64,000 bases of DNA from an uncultured Bacteroidia bacterium (GCA_902785785.1 CADAAA010000004.1:1-64000); one strand, 5' to 3'. Shown: positions 9,423 to 19,595, counted from the first letter of the stretch. A program made the numbers and translations. The notes: a model not told the origin generated them from the letters alone.

Positions 9423-11750
9423 ATGAAAACATTGCTTTTTGCCCTGGCCCTTATGGCCGCGGCCCCTTCGCCGCAGGTGAAGGTCACTTTCTTCACTCCG
9501 ACTGTCGTGCGCGTGCAGAAGGCTCCCGAGGCTTCGGGCTTCCATGACGGCAGTGTATCCGTCGTAGCGCAGCCGGAAGACGTCCGCGTGACGGTCAAGG
9601 CTTCCGGCACTTCCAAAGTGTATTCCTCCCCGTCGCTGAAGGTCACTGTCGCGGCCGACGGCACCGTGAGCTTTGCCACTGCGAATGGCAAGATGCTCAT
9701 GAAGGAAGGGGAGTCCTCCTTCACTGAACGCACGGAGGGCCTGGACAAAGGCGCTTTCGTGACGAAACAGGCTTTCCGGCTCGAGGCCGGAGAGCCTCTT
9801 TATGGTCTTGGCATCCTCCAGGACGGTCAGTTGAGCCTCAGCGGCAAGACACGCTACATGCGCCAGGACAATACCGAGGACTTCGTTCCCTTCGTCCAGT
9901 CGGTCAAGGGATACGGCATTTTCTGGGACAATCCTTCAACCGGCACCTTCACCGATAAGGATGACGTTGCGTCGTTCGAGTCCGAGGTCGGCACGCAGAT
10001 CGACTATTACTTCATCTACGGCGGCAACGCCGACGGCGTGATAGCCGGCATGCGCGGGCTTACTGGCCATGTGCCGATGATCCCCCTGTGGGGCTTCGGC
10101 TTCATGCAGAGCCGCGAGCGCTACAAGAGTTCGGCCGAGTATCTCGGTGTGCTCCGCGGCTACCGCGAAAGGGGAGTGCCGCTCGACGTCGTCATCCAGG
10201 ACTGGCAGTACTGGGGCAACAACTACCAGTGGAACGCCATGGAGTTCCTCAATGACGATTTCCGCAACGCCCAGGCCATGATTGACGAGACACATGACAG
10301 CCACGCCCATATCCTGATTTCCATCTGGGCTTCGTTCGGCCCCATGACCAAGCCGTTCCGCGAGCTGGATACCAAGGGGCATCTGCTGCATTTCGGCACG
10401 TGGCCGCAGAGCGGATTGAGCGACTGGCCTCCCCGCAGGGACTATCCTTCCGGCGTGCTTCCGTACGATGCTTTCAGTTCCGAGGCCCGCGACATCTATT
10501 GGGACAATCTCATGCGTCTTGAGAAGATGGGTATCGACGGCTGGTGGATGGACTCCACCGAGCCGGACCATCTCGACTACAAGGACAGCGACCTCGAGCA
10601 GATGACCGCCATGGGCTCATACAGGAGCGTGCTCAATGCTTTCCCGCTGATGTCCGTCGAGGGCGTTACCGAGAAGCAGTTGACCGTCTCCGACCGTCGC
10701 CCCATGGTCCTGACCCGCTCGGCCTATGCTGGCCAGCAGCGTACAGGAGCCAATACCTGGAGCGGCGACGTCCAGTCCACCTGGAACGACTTCCGTCACC
10801 AGATATCCGCCGGCCAGGGATTCACCCTCACGGCCATTCCTTATTTCAACTCCGACATCGGCGGATTCTTCCCCAGCGGATACAACAAACGCGGCGAGAC
10901 ACAGACCTGCTCCCGCAATCCTCTGTTCCAGGAGCTTTATGTCCGCTGGCTGCAGTTCGGCCTCTTCAATCCCATGATGCGCAGCCATGGCGAGTCCTCG
11001 CGCCGCGAGATCTGGGAGTTCGGTGAGAAGGGCGAACCCGTTTACGATGCCATTGAGAAGAGTATCCGTATGCGCTATGCGCTCCTGCCGTATATCTATA
11101 GCACTTCGTGGCAGGTCAGTTCTGCCGATGACAGTTTCATGAGGGCCCTGTTCATGGATTTCCCGAAGGACAAGAATGTCTGGGAGCTCGGTGGCGAGTA
11201 CATGTTCGGCCGTGCTTTGCTGGTAGCCCCGGTGGGTAAGGCATTGTTTACGGAAGAGACCCGCAAGTGGTCCGAGGATCCCGTTGACTGGACCGTTCCC
11301 AAGTCCTACGATGTCTATCTCCCTGCCGGAGCCGACTGGTATGACTGGTGGACGGGTGAGGCGCTCAAGGGCGGGCAGACGATCGCGGCCGACGCTCCGC
11401 TGGACCGCTGTCCCCTCTACGCCCGCGCCGGCGCCATAGTCCCTCTAGGTCCGGATGTGCAGTACTGTGATGAGAAGCCCTGGGATGACCTTGAGGTACG
11501 TGTGTACCTTGGCGCAGACGGCAAGTTTACGCTCTACGAGGACGAGTTCGACGGACAGGCTTACAAGAACGGTGTGTACAGCACCATCGATTTCAGCCTC
11601 AAGGGACGCACCCTGACGATCGGCGCCCGTAAGGGCTCCTATCCCGGGATGCTGGAGAACAGGAAGTTCCGCATCGTGTATTACGGCAAGGGCGTCAAGG
11701 GAGAGAAGGCCGTCGAGTACAACGGTTCACAGTTGAAAATCAATCTTTAG
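9423..11750 (+). CDS. GH31 glycosidase, probable alpha-xylosidase
   Basis: A 775-residue exported GH31 enzyme with a short signal peptide (LALMAAAPS). The catalytic nucleophile is Asp377 in DGWWMDSTEPD and the acid/base is Asp449 in TWSGDVQS. The strand PLWGFGFMQSRERYKS and a C-terminal DUF5110-like beta domain resemble bacterial alpha-xylosidases of xyloglucan loci more than starch-type alpha-glucosidases, but this is a judgement on motifs. In the PUL it would remove alpha-1,6-xylose after GH51/GH43 take off arabinose. The gene lies between GH51 (6 bp upstream) and the bifunctional esterase (17 bp downstream). Confidence 0.9.
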   Translation: MKTLLFALALMAAAPSPQVKVTFFTPTVVRVQKAPEASGFHDGSVSVVAQPEDVRVTVKASGTSKVYSSPSLKVTVAADGTVSFATANGKMLMKEGESSFTERTEGLDKGAFVTKQAFRLEAGEPLYGLGILQDGQLSLSGKTRYMRQDNTEDFVPFVQSVKGYGIFWDNPSTGTFTDKDDVASFESEVGTQIDYYFIYGGNADGVIAGMRGLTGHVPMIPLWGFGFMQSRERYKSSAEYLGVLRGYRERGVPLDVVIQDWQYWGNNYQWNAMEFLNDDFRNAQAMIDETHDSHAHILISIWASFGPMTKPFRELDTKGHLLHFGTWPQSGLSDWPPRRDYPSGVLPYDAFSSEARDIYWDNLMRLEKMGIDGWWMDSTEPDHLDYKDSDLEQMTAMGSYRSVLNAFPLMSVEGVTEKQLTVSDRRPMVLTRSAYAGQQRTGANTWSGDVQSTWNDFRHQISAGQGFTLTAIPYFNSDIGGFFPSGYNKRGETQTCSRNPLFQELYVRWLQFGLFNPMMRSHGESSRREIWEFGEKGEPVYDAIEKSIRMRYALLPYIYSTSWQVSSADDSFMRALFMDFPKDKNVWELGGEYMFGRALLVAPVGKALFTEETRKWSEDPVDWTVPKSYDVYLPAGADWYDWWTGEALKGGQTIAADAPLDRCPLYARAGAIVPLGPDVQYCDEKPWDDLEVRVYLGADGKFTLYEDEFDGQAYKNGVYSTIDFSLKGRTLTIGARKGSYPGMLENRKFRIVYYGKGVKGEKAVEYNGSQLKINL

Positions 11751-11767
11751 AATAAAAGCGATCTGAA

Positions 11768-13720
11768 ATGAAAAAACTGTTAATGATCCTTATGGCGCTG
11801 ACGGTTGCCTGTGCAGCCCGTGGCGCCGTAGACAAGAATTTCCACATCTTCATCTGCATCGGCCAGTCCAACATGGAGGGCAACGCCCGCGTCGAGGACC
11901 AGGACCGTGAGGGCATCAGCCCCAATTACCTGATGATGGCCCCGGTGGATTTCCCCGGCATGAACCGTACGAAGGGCAACTGGTATCCTGCCGTCCCGCC
12001 GCTCTGCCGCGAGAACACCGGTCTTACCCCGGCCGACTATTTCGGCCGCACCTTGCTTGAGAACCTCCCTGAGGGACACAGAGTGGGTATCATCAACGTT
12101 TCCGTGGCAGGCTGCAAGATAGATGCATTCATGAAGGACCGGGCTGAGGAATACGGCAAGACCGGTGCGGACTGGCTGCAGAACATCATGCAGATCTACG
12201 GAGGCAATCCTTACAACTATGTGGTCGATCTCGCCAGGAAGGCCCAGAAGGACGGAGTGATTTCCGGTATCCTCCTGCATCAGGGCGAATCCGATCCTGA
12301 TGATGAAACCTGGCCGAGCAAGGTCAAGAGCATCTACGAAGATTTCCTCAAGGATCTCAACCTCAAGGCAGAGGAGTGTCCTCTGCTGGCCGGTGAGGTG
12401 GTCAACAGCGACCGCGGCGGCGTCTGCGGCCCCATGAACCGTATCATCAACATGATCCCTGATGTCATCCCTACTGGCCATGTCGTGTCATCCAGCGGCT
12501 GCAAGGAGAATTTCGACCGCCTGCATTTCAGCGCCGCCGGCTATCGTCAGCTCGGCCGCAACTATGCCATGGTGATGCTTCCGCTGATGGGCTATGAGGC
12601 CCGTCAGACCGGCGGCGCCATCGACGGCGGTCTCGAGTCGCCCATCATCCATTCGATGCCCCGTTTCCCGGGAATGGGCGGGCGCAGGCCCGAAGGGGCT
12701 CCCGCGCGCCCGATGACCCCCAACGTGACCTTCAACATCAGCGCACCGCGTGCCAAGGAAGTGTTCTTCACCTCCCAGTTCACCCAGGGCCGTCTCCCCA
12801 TGACCCGCAACAGCAAGGGTATCTGGAGCATCACCGTCCAGCCTGAGAAGGCAGACATCTATCCTTACAACTTCATCGTGGACGGCGTCAGCGTCGCCGA
12901 CCCCGCCAACATGAACATCTTCCCGAACGAGAACTTCAAGCAGAGCCTCGTAGAGATTCCCGATTCGGAAGCCCTCTATACCGTCAATGACGTTCCTCAC
13001 GGCCGCGTGTCGTACTGCACATATAAGTCATCCGTCCTTGACCTGAACAGGCCACTGCTTGTCTACACTCCCGCCGGTTATGAGACTTCCGGCAAGAAGT
13101 ATCCCGTGTTCTACCTCGTCAGCGGTACAACCGACACCGAGGAGACCTGGTTCAAGGTAGGTAAGCTCAATGTTATCCTCGACAACCTCATCGCCCAGGG
13201 CAAGGCCGAACCTATGATCGTCGTGATGCCTTACGGCAATATGATGAACGGCACTCCAAGGCCCAATACGATGGCTTCCGTCAGCATGTACAAGGTGTTC
13301 AACGAGGAGCTTACCACTTGCATCATGCCTTATGTGGAGTCCAATTTCCGTACGGTCAACGACAGGGACCACCGCGCCATAGCGGGATTCTCCCGCGGCG
13401 GCGGCCAGTCGCTCTTCGCGGCCCTGTCCAACCTTGACAAGTTCGCATACCTGGCTTCTTACAGCGCATACCTCATCCCCGAGGCCCTGGATACCTGCTT
13501 CCCTCAGTACGCCGCCAATCCCGCCCTGCTGAACGACGGTCTTAAGCTGTTCTGGTTCGGTGTCGGCACCTCCGACGGCCTCTATCCTGATGTCATCAGG
13601 CACCAGGAGTACAACGATGCCAAGGGTATCAAGTACGAGAAGGTCTTCACCGAAGGTGCGCATACTTGGATGAACGCACGTAATTATCTGTCAATCACTC
13701 TCCAAAGATTCTTTAAATGA
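11768..13720 (+). CDS. Two-domain carbohydrate esterase: SGNH acetylesterase (SASA/CE6-like) fused to CE1-type esterase
   Basis: A 650-residue exported protein with two complete esterase modules. Residues about 20-280 are an SGNH hydrolase of the sialate-O-acetylesterase/CE6 type: Ser34 in CIGQSNMEG, the HQGESD block, and the Asp-x-x-His pair in FDRLHFS. After a Pro/Gly/Arg-rich linker comes an E-set domain (about 318-410) and a CE1-like hydrolase with Ser542 in GFSRGG and a late His in EGAHTWM. CE6-CE1 architectures are known in Bacteroidota hemicellulose loci; the two sites usually take different acyl groups. Its stop overlaps the GH9 start (ATGA), indicating translational coupling. Confidence 0.88.
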   Translation: MKKLLMILMALTVACAARGAVDKNFHIFICIGQSNMEGNARVEDQDREGISPNYLMMAPVDFPGMNRTKGNWYPAVPPLCRENTGLTPADYFGRTLLENLPEGHRVGIINVSVAGCKIDAFMKDRAEEYGKTGADWLQNIMQIYGGNPYNYVVDLARKAQKDGVISGILLHQGESDPDDETWPSKVKSIYEDFLKDLNLKAEECPLLAGEVVNSDRGGVCGPMNRIINMIPDVIPTGHVVSSSGCKENFDRLHFSAAGYRQLGRNYAMVMLPLMGYEARQTGGAIDGGLESPIIHSMPRFPGMGGRRPEGAPARPMTPNVTFNISAPRAKEVFFTSQFTQGRLPMTRNSKGIWSITVQPEKADIYPYNFIVDGVSVADPANMNIFPNENFKQSLVEIPDSEALYTVNDVPHGRVSYCTYKSSVLDLNRPLLVYTPAGYETSGKKYPVFYLVSGTTDTEETWFKVGKLNVILDNLIAQGKAEPMIVVMPYGNMMNGTPRPNTMASVSMYKVFNEELTTCIMPYVESNFRTVNDRDHRAIAGFSRGGGQSLFAALSNLDKFAYLASYSAYLIPEALDTCFPQYAANPALLNDGLKLFWFGVGTSDGLYPDVIRHQEYNDAKGIKYEKVFTEGAHTWMNARNYLSITLQRFFK

Positions 13721-16323
13721 AAGCTAAACTCACAATCCTAGCCCTGCTGCTGTCCACCCTGTGCTCGGGCCTGTCAGCTCAGAACCTCAAAGTCAATGAC
13801 CTTGAGTATTTCGAGGATACCGGTGTCAACTTCCTCGTTTACAGCAACAACTACACGGGCATGTTCTGTGACGAGAAGACCGCCGCCATCGAGATCATCC
13901 TCCGCGGCGTCCGTATCGCCACGGGCGGCGGCATCCGCCTGATGAACACCCCCGAGCAGTGGGATATCTATCCCGTCCTGGAGTCCAGGACTGTCAACAA
14001 GGAAGAGAATTCCATATCGGTCGTGCTCGACTACGCCGACTATGGATTCAAGTCCACGATCAAGGTGACCGGCAAGGACAAGGGTGTCACCATGGCCGTC
14101 TATCTCGACAATCCTATCCCGGAGAGCCTTGTCGGCAAGGCGGGAATGAACATGGAGTTCTTCCCTGCGACATATTTCGGCAAGACCTTCCTGATGGACG
14201 GCATGCCTGATATCTTCCCGAAACACCCTGCCGGATCGACCGAAATGCGTCCTGTCAGCGAGAAGATCACGCAGATCTTCGGACTCTCTACCTTCAACGA
14301 CCGTGGCCGCGGCGAGTTCATCGTCCCCGCGCCCATTTCCACAGGACATACGCTTGTTCTTGCCCCGGAGGATGATGACCTGAGGGTTTGCTTCAAATCC
14401 GATTCCGAGATCAATCTCTTCGACGGCCGCAACCTTTCTCCGAACGGCACCTTCGTGGTTCGCACCTTCCTTCCCGGAGGCAAGACCGGCAAGGTCGCAG
14501 AGTGGTACATCGAGCCTTCCTACGATCCTTCGTGGGTGCGCAAGCCCAATATCGGTTTCTCGCAGGTAGGCTATACTCCGGCCCAGAAGAAGGTAGCCGT
14601 CGTCGAGCTCGACAAGAATTACAAGCTGCCTGCCAAGGCGAAGATCATCCGCGTGGATGCCGACGGAAAGCGTTCCGTCGCCCTCGAACCAGCCGTAAAG
14701 GAGTGGGGTGTGTACAACAACCGTTACAACTATGCTACCGTGGATTTCACGGCTGTCAAGGCCCCCGGCCTCTACTGCATCGAGTTCGGTGACGAGACTT
14801 CCAACATATTCCCGATCGCCGAGAATGTTTACGGCGACAAGTGGCATACGACGATGGATGTATGGCTCCCTGTCCAGATGGACCACATGGAGGTCAAGGA
14901 GGCTTACCGTATCTGGCACGGCCGTTCCAACATGGACGACGCCCTCCAGGCTCCTCTCAACTATGAGCAGCAGGACGGTTACCGTCAGGGCCCCACTACC
15001 AATACCAAGTACGAACCTCTCGAGCATATCCCCGGCCTTTCTGTCGGCGCCTGGTACGATGCCGGAGACTTCGACATCCAGTCAGGTACCGTGATCGGAC
15101 TCACCCAGCAGTTCGCTTTCCTCTGGGACCTCTTCCATGAAGACCGTGACCAGACCTATATCGACCAGAAGACCCAGTTCGTGGACATCCATCGTCCGGA
15201 CGGACAGCCTGACGTGCTTCAGCAGTGCGAGCACGGATTGCTGAACATCATCGCCCAGGTGGAGAACATCGGCTTTGTCGCCCAGGGTATCGTCCAGGGC
15301 AATATGTGGCAGTATGCCCATATCGGAGACGGCATGACCCAGACCGACGGTCTGGTCTACAACCCGTCCCTCAGGCCTTACGATGTCGTGGGTGGCACTT
15401 CCGGAACCCGCGACGACCGTTACGCTTTCACCAGCAATGGCGGCAACCCCGCGGGACAGATGTCCACCATCGCTGCGATGGCAGCCGCTGCCCGCGCCCT
15501 CAAGGACTACAATCCCGAGCTTTCGGCCAAGGCCCTCAAGCTTGCCGTAAAGCTGTGGGACGAGAACTTCGAGGCCGCCGATCCCGAGAAGATGGCAGCC
15601 AATGCCAACAATCAGATGATGCGCCGCTTCAATATGGGCGACCAGCGCACCGGCGCGGCCGTACAGCTTTGGCGCGCCACCGGCGAGCAGAAGTACAAGG
15701 ACTTCTTCCTGCCCAAGGTGCTCGAGCAGCTGAAACCCCAGCCGGCTCCGGCCGGCGCTGCAGCCATGGGCGGATTCTTCCGCGGAGGCTCCAACCTCAG
15801 CACCGCCCTCGAGCTTTATCCGTTTATGGACAAGGATTTCCAGAAGGCTGTCAAGGCCGCTGTCCCTGAATATGTTAAGGGTGTCGAGCAGGCTGCCAAG
15901 GAGAACCCTTACGGCGTTCCCGTATCGGGACGCGGCTGGGGCGGCACCGAGATCGCACTCGGATGGGCCTACAACAACTACATGGTGTGGAAGTACTTCC
16001 CGGACATGATCGACCCTGAGCTTGTGCTCAACGGCATGCACTTCATCTTCGGACGCCATCCGTACTCCAACGTTTCCTTCATCACCTCGGTCGGCGTCAA
16101 CACCAAGAAGGTGGCCTACGGCAACAACCGCGGTGACTACACCGTCATCCCCGGAGGTATCGTTCCCGGCCTGCTGATGATGAATCCCGACTTTATGGAG
16201 CATAAGGATGACTATCCTTTCCACTGGGGCGAGAACGAGTGCTGTACCCGCAACGTGCCGCAGTTCGTGATGCTTACCCTCGGTGCCGAGGAGATCACCA
16301 AGGCCCTCAACAAGAAGAAATAA
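13717..16323 (+). CDS. GH9 family endo-glucanase-like glycoside hydrolase
   Basis: An 868-residue exported protein (signal ending GLSAQ). An unusually long N-terminal beta-rich region (about residues 25-280) precedes the CelD-type Ig domain (starting PNIGFSQVGYTPAQ) and the alpha6/alpha6 GH9 barrel. Catalytic base candidates are Asp448 and Asp451 in WYDAGDFD, and the acid is probably Glu841 in the late GENECC motif. GH9 enzymes cut beta-1,4-glucan backbones, including xyloglucan. The start overlaps the previous stop by 4 bp. GH9 beside GH31 and arabinofuranosidases is the main reason to favour a xyloglucan-like substrate. Confidence 0.9.
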   Translation: MKAKLTILALLLSTLCSGLSAQNLKVNDLEYFEDTGVNFLVYSNNYTGMFCDEKTAAIEIILRGVRIATGGGIRLMNTPEQWDIYPVLESRTVNKEENSISVVLDYADYGFKSTIKVTGKDKGVTMAVYLDNPIPESLVGKAGMNMEFFPATYFGKTFLMDGMPDIFPKHPAGSTEMRPVSEKITQIFGLSTFNDRGRGEFIVPAPISTGHTLVLAPEDDDLRVCFKSDSEINLFDGRNLSPNGTFVVRTFLPGGKTGKVAEWYIEPSYDPSWVRKPNIGFSQVGYTPAQKKVAVVELDKNYKLPAKAKIIRVDADGKRSVALEPAVKEWGVYNNRYNYATVDFTAVKAPGLYCIEFGDETSNIFPIAENVYGDKWHTTMDVWLPVQMDHMEVKEAYRIWHGRSNMDDALQAPLNYEQQDGYRQGPTTNTKYEPLEHIPGLSVGAWYDAGDFDIQSGTVIGLTQQFAFLWDLFHEDRDQTYIDQKTQFVDIHRPDGQPDVLQQCEHGLLNIIAQVENIGFVAQGIVQGNMWQYAHIGDGMTQTDGLVYNPSLRPYDVVGGTSGTRDDRYAFTSNGGNPAGQMSTIAAMAAAARALKDYNPELSAKALKLAVKLWDENFEAADPEKMAANANNQMMRRFNMGDQRTGAAVQLWRATGEQKYKDFFLPKVLEQLKPQPAPAGAAAMGGFFRGGSNLSTALELYPFMDKDFQKAVKAAVPEYVKGVEQAAKENPYGVPVSGRGWGGTEIALGWAYNNYMVWKYFPDMIDPELVLNGMHFIFGRHPYSNVSFITSVGVNTKKVAYGNNRGDYTVIPGGIVPGLLMMNPDFMEHKDDYPFHWGENECCTRNVPQFVMLTLGAEEITKALNKKK

Positions 16324-16336
16324 CAGAAGAGTCGCT

Positions 16337-17764
16337 ATGAAAATCTTTGCATTCAAGCACGTCGCTGTGGCGGCCGCCGCGCTCATCGCGCTGGGCGGCT
16401 GCTGCGGCACGTCCGTGCCCGGACCGCTCACGACCGGGGAGGACACCATAGTTTCCACCAAGTATGGAAAGATACAAGGTTACAACGATGCCGGTATCTA
16501 CACCTTCAAGGGCATTCAGTATGCCAAGGCGGAGCGCTTCATGCCTCCCGAGTATCCCGACAAGTTCGACGGTGTGAAGAAGTGCCAGGTCTACGGCCCC
16601 AAGGCGATGCAGAACCAGAATGTCCGCTGGAACGATCCTACTGACTACGATTTCGGTTTCCAGTTCAAGATCGAGTTCCTGAGCGAGGACTGCCAGGTAC
16701 TGAATGTCTGGACTCCTGCCCTTGACGGCAAGAAGCGCCCCGTATTCGTGTGGATTCACGGAGGCGGATATGCCAACGGCTCAGCTATTTTCCTGCCCGC
16801 GCAGGACGGACGCTCGCTAGCAGAGAAGGGAGACATCGTGGTCGTAACGGTCAATCACCGTCTCAACATCCTCGGTTACATTGACTTGACTGCCCTTGGC
16901 GGCAAGTATTCCGAGTCTGTCAACCTCGGTATGCAGGATCTGGTCAAGGCGCTTGAATGGGTTCACGACAACATCGAGGCCTTCGGCGGCGACCCCGGTT
17001 GCGTGACCATAGGCGGACAGTCCGGCGGTGGCGGCAAGGTCTCCACCTTGATGGCGATGCCTTCCGCCCAGGGCCTGTTCCACCGTGCGGTGGTCCAGAG
17101 CGGCTCGACGCTCAGGCAGTCCCTGCCCGAGCAGTCGCAGGCGCTCGGCCTGGCCGTCCTGGAGGAGCTCGGGCTCACGCCCGAGACTGCGGACAAACTT
17201 GCCGAGGTGCCGTACGACGAGCTCGAGGCGGCAGGCAACCGCGCTTCGCGCCGCGCCGGCGGCCGCTTTGCCCCCGTGGTTGACGGCAAGTACCTCGTCC
17301 AGCATCCTTTCGATCCTGTGGCGCCGGAGTGCAGCCGTGATGTTCCAATGCTTATCGGCTCCAACCTGAACGAGTTCTGTTACACCAACAACGTAAAGTT
17401 CACCGTAGATGAGCGTGCCCGCGCCGGCGTCATCTCCCAGGCGACAGTTAAAGCCGCCCAGGGAGGCGCTCCTGCCTATGTCTACCTCTTCGAATGGCAG
17501 TCGGCAGTGAACGACGGCGCACTTGCGGCCTGTCACGGCATGGAACTCCCGTTCATGTTCAACAACGTCGCCGTCCAGCGCGAGATGACCGGCGGGACCA
17601 AGGAGGCCTACAAGATGGCCGACCGCGTCAGTTCCGCCTGGATCAACTTCATCCGCAACGGCGATCCCAATACGAAGAAGCTTCCTAAGTGGGAGCCCTT
17701 CAATGCTGAGACAGAGGCCACTATGGTCCTCGACAATACCAGCAAAATGCAATACAAGGAATAG
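16337..17764 (+). CDS. Type B carboxylesterase lipoprotein (first of a tandem pair)
   Basis: A 475-residue carboxylesterase/lipase family (COesterase) protein with a lipoprotein signal ending ALGGC. The nucleophile elbow is GGQSGGG with Ser229, not the usual GESAGG, while the oxyanion motif HGGGYANGS and the late HGMELPF block with the catalytic His are present. I start at 16337, which gives the lipoprotein signal and lies 13 bp after the GH9 stop; an upstream ATG would add a basic shadow stretch inside the GH9 gene. It probably removes small acyl or aryl esters from the imported glycan, but no substrate can be named. Confidence 0.88.
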   Translation: MKIFAFKHVAVAAAALIALGGCCGTSVPGPLTTGEDTIVSTKYGKIQGYNDAGIYTFKGIQYAKAERFMPPEYPDKFDGVKKCQVYGPKAMQNQNVRWNDPTDYDFGFQFKIEFLSEDCQVLNVWTPALDGKKRPVFVWIHGGGYANGSAIFLPAQDGRSLAEKGDIVVVTVNHRLNILGYIDLTALGGKYSESVNLGMQDLVKALEWVHDNIEAFGGDPGCVTIGGQSGGGGKVSTLMAMPSAQGLFHRAVVQSGSTLRQSLPEQSQALGLAVLEELGLTPETADKLAEVPYDELEAAGNRASRRAGGRFAPVVDGKYLVQHPFDPVAPECSRDVPMLIGSNLNEFCYTNNVKFTVDERARAGVISQATVKAAQGGAPAYVYLFEWQSAVNDGALAACHGMELPFMFNNVAVQREMTGGTKEAYKMADRVSSAWINFIRNGDPNTKKLPKWEPFNAETEATMVLDNTSKMQYKE

Positions 17765-17767
17765 TAT

Positions 17768-19339
17768 ATGAAGAGAATCAGTATTCTTCTAGCAGGGTTG
17801 TCGCTTATGGCGATGGCCCTGTCATGCAAACAGCCCGTCCCCGGTCAGGTTAAGGTCACGGGAGGCTGGATCCAAGGTGAAGTCACCGAAGACATGTGTG
17901 TTTACAAGGGCATTCCTTTCGCCGCTCCGCCTGTCGGTGACCTCCGTTGGAAAGAGCCGCAGCCCGTTATCCCTTGGGAAGGGGTGAGGGATGCGCTGGA
18001 ATTCGGCCCCGGTCCCGTCCAGGGCATGAGCTTCCCCGGCTCCAACAACAGCGAAGACTGCCTTTACCTGAATGTCTGGTCGCCGGCGAAGACTCCGAAG
18101 GACAAGCTTCCTGTATTCGTGTGGATTTACGGAGGAGGTTTCGCCATGGGGTCATCGTCGCAGTATGACGGCCGTCCCCTCGCGGAGAAGGGCGTCATCC
18201 TTGTGACGATCAATTACCGTGTCGGACAGCTCGGTTATTTCGCCCATCCCGAACTCACTGCCGAGAGCCCCCACCACGTGTCCGGCAACTACGGTATCAT
18301 GGACCAGATCGCCGCCCTGCAGTGGGTCCACGACAATATAGCGGCCTTCGGAGGCGACCCGTCCAAGGTGACTATCTTCGGCGAGTCCGCCGGCGGCATC
18401 TCCGTCAGCATGCTCTGCGCATCTCCTCTTGCCAAGGGCCTGATCAGCGGTGCAATTTCGCAGAGCGGCGGTTCCTTCGGCCCCGTGCGTCATCACTCCT
18501 ATCCAGGCGAGAACATGAAAACCCTCGCCATGGCAGAGCAGGACGGCGTCAAGTACGCCGAAGGCCTCGGCGCCAAGTCGCTGGCTGAGCTGCGCGCCAT
18601 GGACGCCGGCGCCTTCGCGCGCCAGATGGTCGTCACCGGAGGCGCCTGGCCTATAGTAGACGGCTATGTGATCCCTGATGACCAGTACCGCATGTACGAG
18701 AATGGCAATTTCAACGACGTGAACGTACTTATTGGATACAACTCCGATGAAGGCGCGAGTTTCGGCAGCAGCAATGTTCCCGAGGAACATGTGGCTGCCG
18801 TAGAGGAACGTTACGGGCCTTATGCTGAGAAACTTCTGGCAGCCTATCCGCTTGACGGCAGTTCGGTAGTGCCCAAGTCAGCCCGCGACCTCGGCCGCGA
18901 TGCTTCCTTCGGCTGGCATACCTGGAGCTGGGCCCGTCTCCAGTCCGAGAAAGGCAAGGCAAATGTGTATATGTACTACTTTGACCAGCATCCCGACTAC
19001 CCGGAGGATTCGCCCCAGTACGGACACGGATCGCCTCATGGTCAAGATGTAGACTATGTCTTCAAGAGCCTTCGTCGTGAGAATCTCACGACGGACGGCT
19101 ATCTCTCCGAGACCATGGCGACCTACTGGACCAATTTCGCCAAGTATGGCGATCCGAACGGCGAAGGCCTTCCCGAGTGGCCCAAGTTCACCAAGGATAA
19201 CCACGTGACTATGGTCCTGACTGGCTCCGGCCCTCATCCCGAGGCCGTTCCTGACGAGGATGCCATGTGGGTACTCAATGAGTACTTCGAGTGGCGCCGC
19301 TCGCCCGAAGGCGCCGCATGGGCAGAGGCCCAGCCGTAG
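17768..19339 (+). CDS. Type B carboxylesterase lipoprotein (second of a tandem pair)
   Basis: A 523-residue COesterase-family lipoprotein (signal ending MALSC), 3 bp after its neighbour. The catalytic Ser207 sits in the canonical GESAGG elbow. The oxyanion hole reads IYGGGF, the acidic residue is expected in the YNSDEGASF block, and the His in HGSPHGQD. It is clearly homologous to the preceding gene but far diverged from it, so this is an old duplication or separate recruitment, not a recent tandem copy. It is the last gene of the PUL and is followed by a terminator. Confidence 0.9.
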   Translation: MKRISILLAGLSLMAMALSCKQPVPGQVKVTGGWIQGEVTEDMCVYKGIPFAAPPVGDLRWKEPQPVIPWEGVRDALEFGPGPVQGMSFPGSNNSEDCLYLNVWSPAKTPKDKLPVFVWIYGGGFAMGSSSQYDGRPLAEKGVILVTINYRVGQLGYFAHPELTAESPHHVSGNYGIMDQIAALQWVHDNIAAFGGDPSKVTIFGESAGGISVSMLCASPLAKGLISGAISQSGGSFGPVRHHSYPGENMKTLAMAEQDGVKYAEGLGAKSLAELRAMDAGAFARQMVVTGGAWPIVDGYVIPDDQYRMYENGNFNDVNVLIGYNSDEGASFGSSNVPEEHVAAVEERYGPYAEKLLAAYPLDGSSVVPKSARDLGRDASFGWHTWSWARLQSEKGKANVYMYYFDQHPDYPEDSPQYGHGSPHGQDVDYVFKSLRRENLTTDGYLSETMATYWTNFAKYGDPNGEGLPEWPKFTKDNHVTMVLTGSGPHPEAVPDEDAMWVLNEYFEWRRSPEGAAWAEAQP

Positions 19340-19363
19340 CCGTCAGGCTAAGCGCTTCCCTTT

Positions 19364-19397
19364 ATATCCTGCGAGGTTTCCCGCAGGATATTTTTTT
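19364..19397 (+). terminator. Rho-independent terminator ending the PUL
   Basis: A perfect 10-bp stem (ATATCCTGCG with CGCAGGATAT), an 8-nt loop and a run of T lie 25 bp after the last esterase stop. Confidence 0.85.
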
Positions 19398-19595
19398 GGA
19401 GACCAACCCTTCTGGATGGACAAATCGTTTGGAACAAGGATATGCCCTGGACGCTTCTATAGACAGTAGTCATGTTCGCAACCCAGCGTATTTCTTTGGT
19501 TTGCGAACATTGACTGCCCTCTGAGGCTTCTGGAATGGGTGTTTGTGTTCCCGACGATTTGTCGAGGGGGGGGGGGAGAGTTAAGTACATGATAG

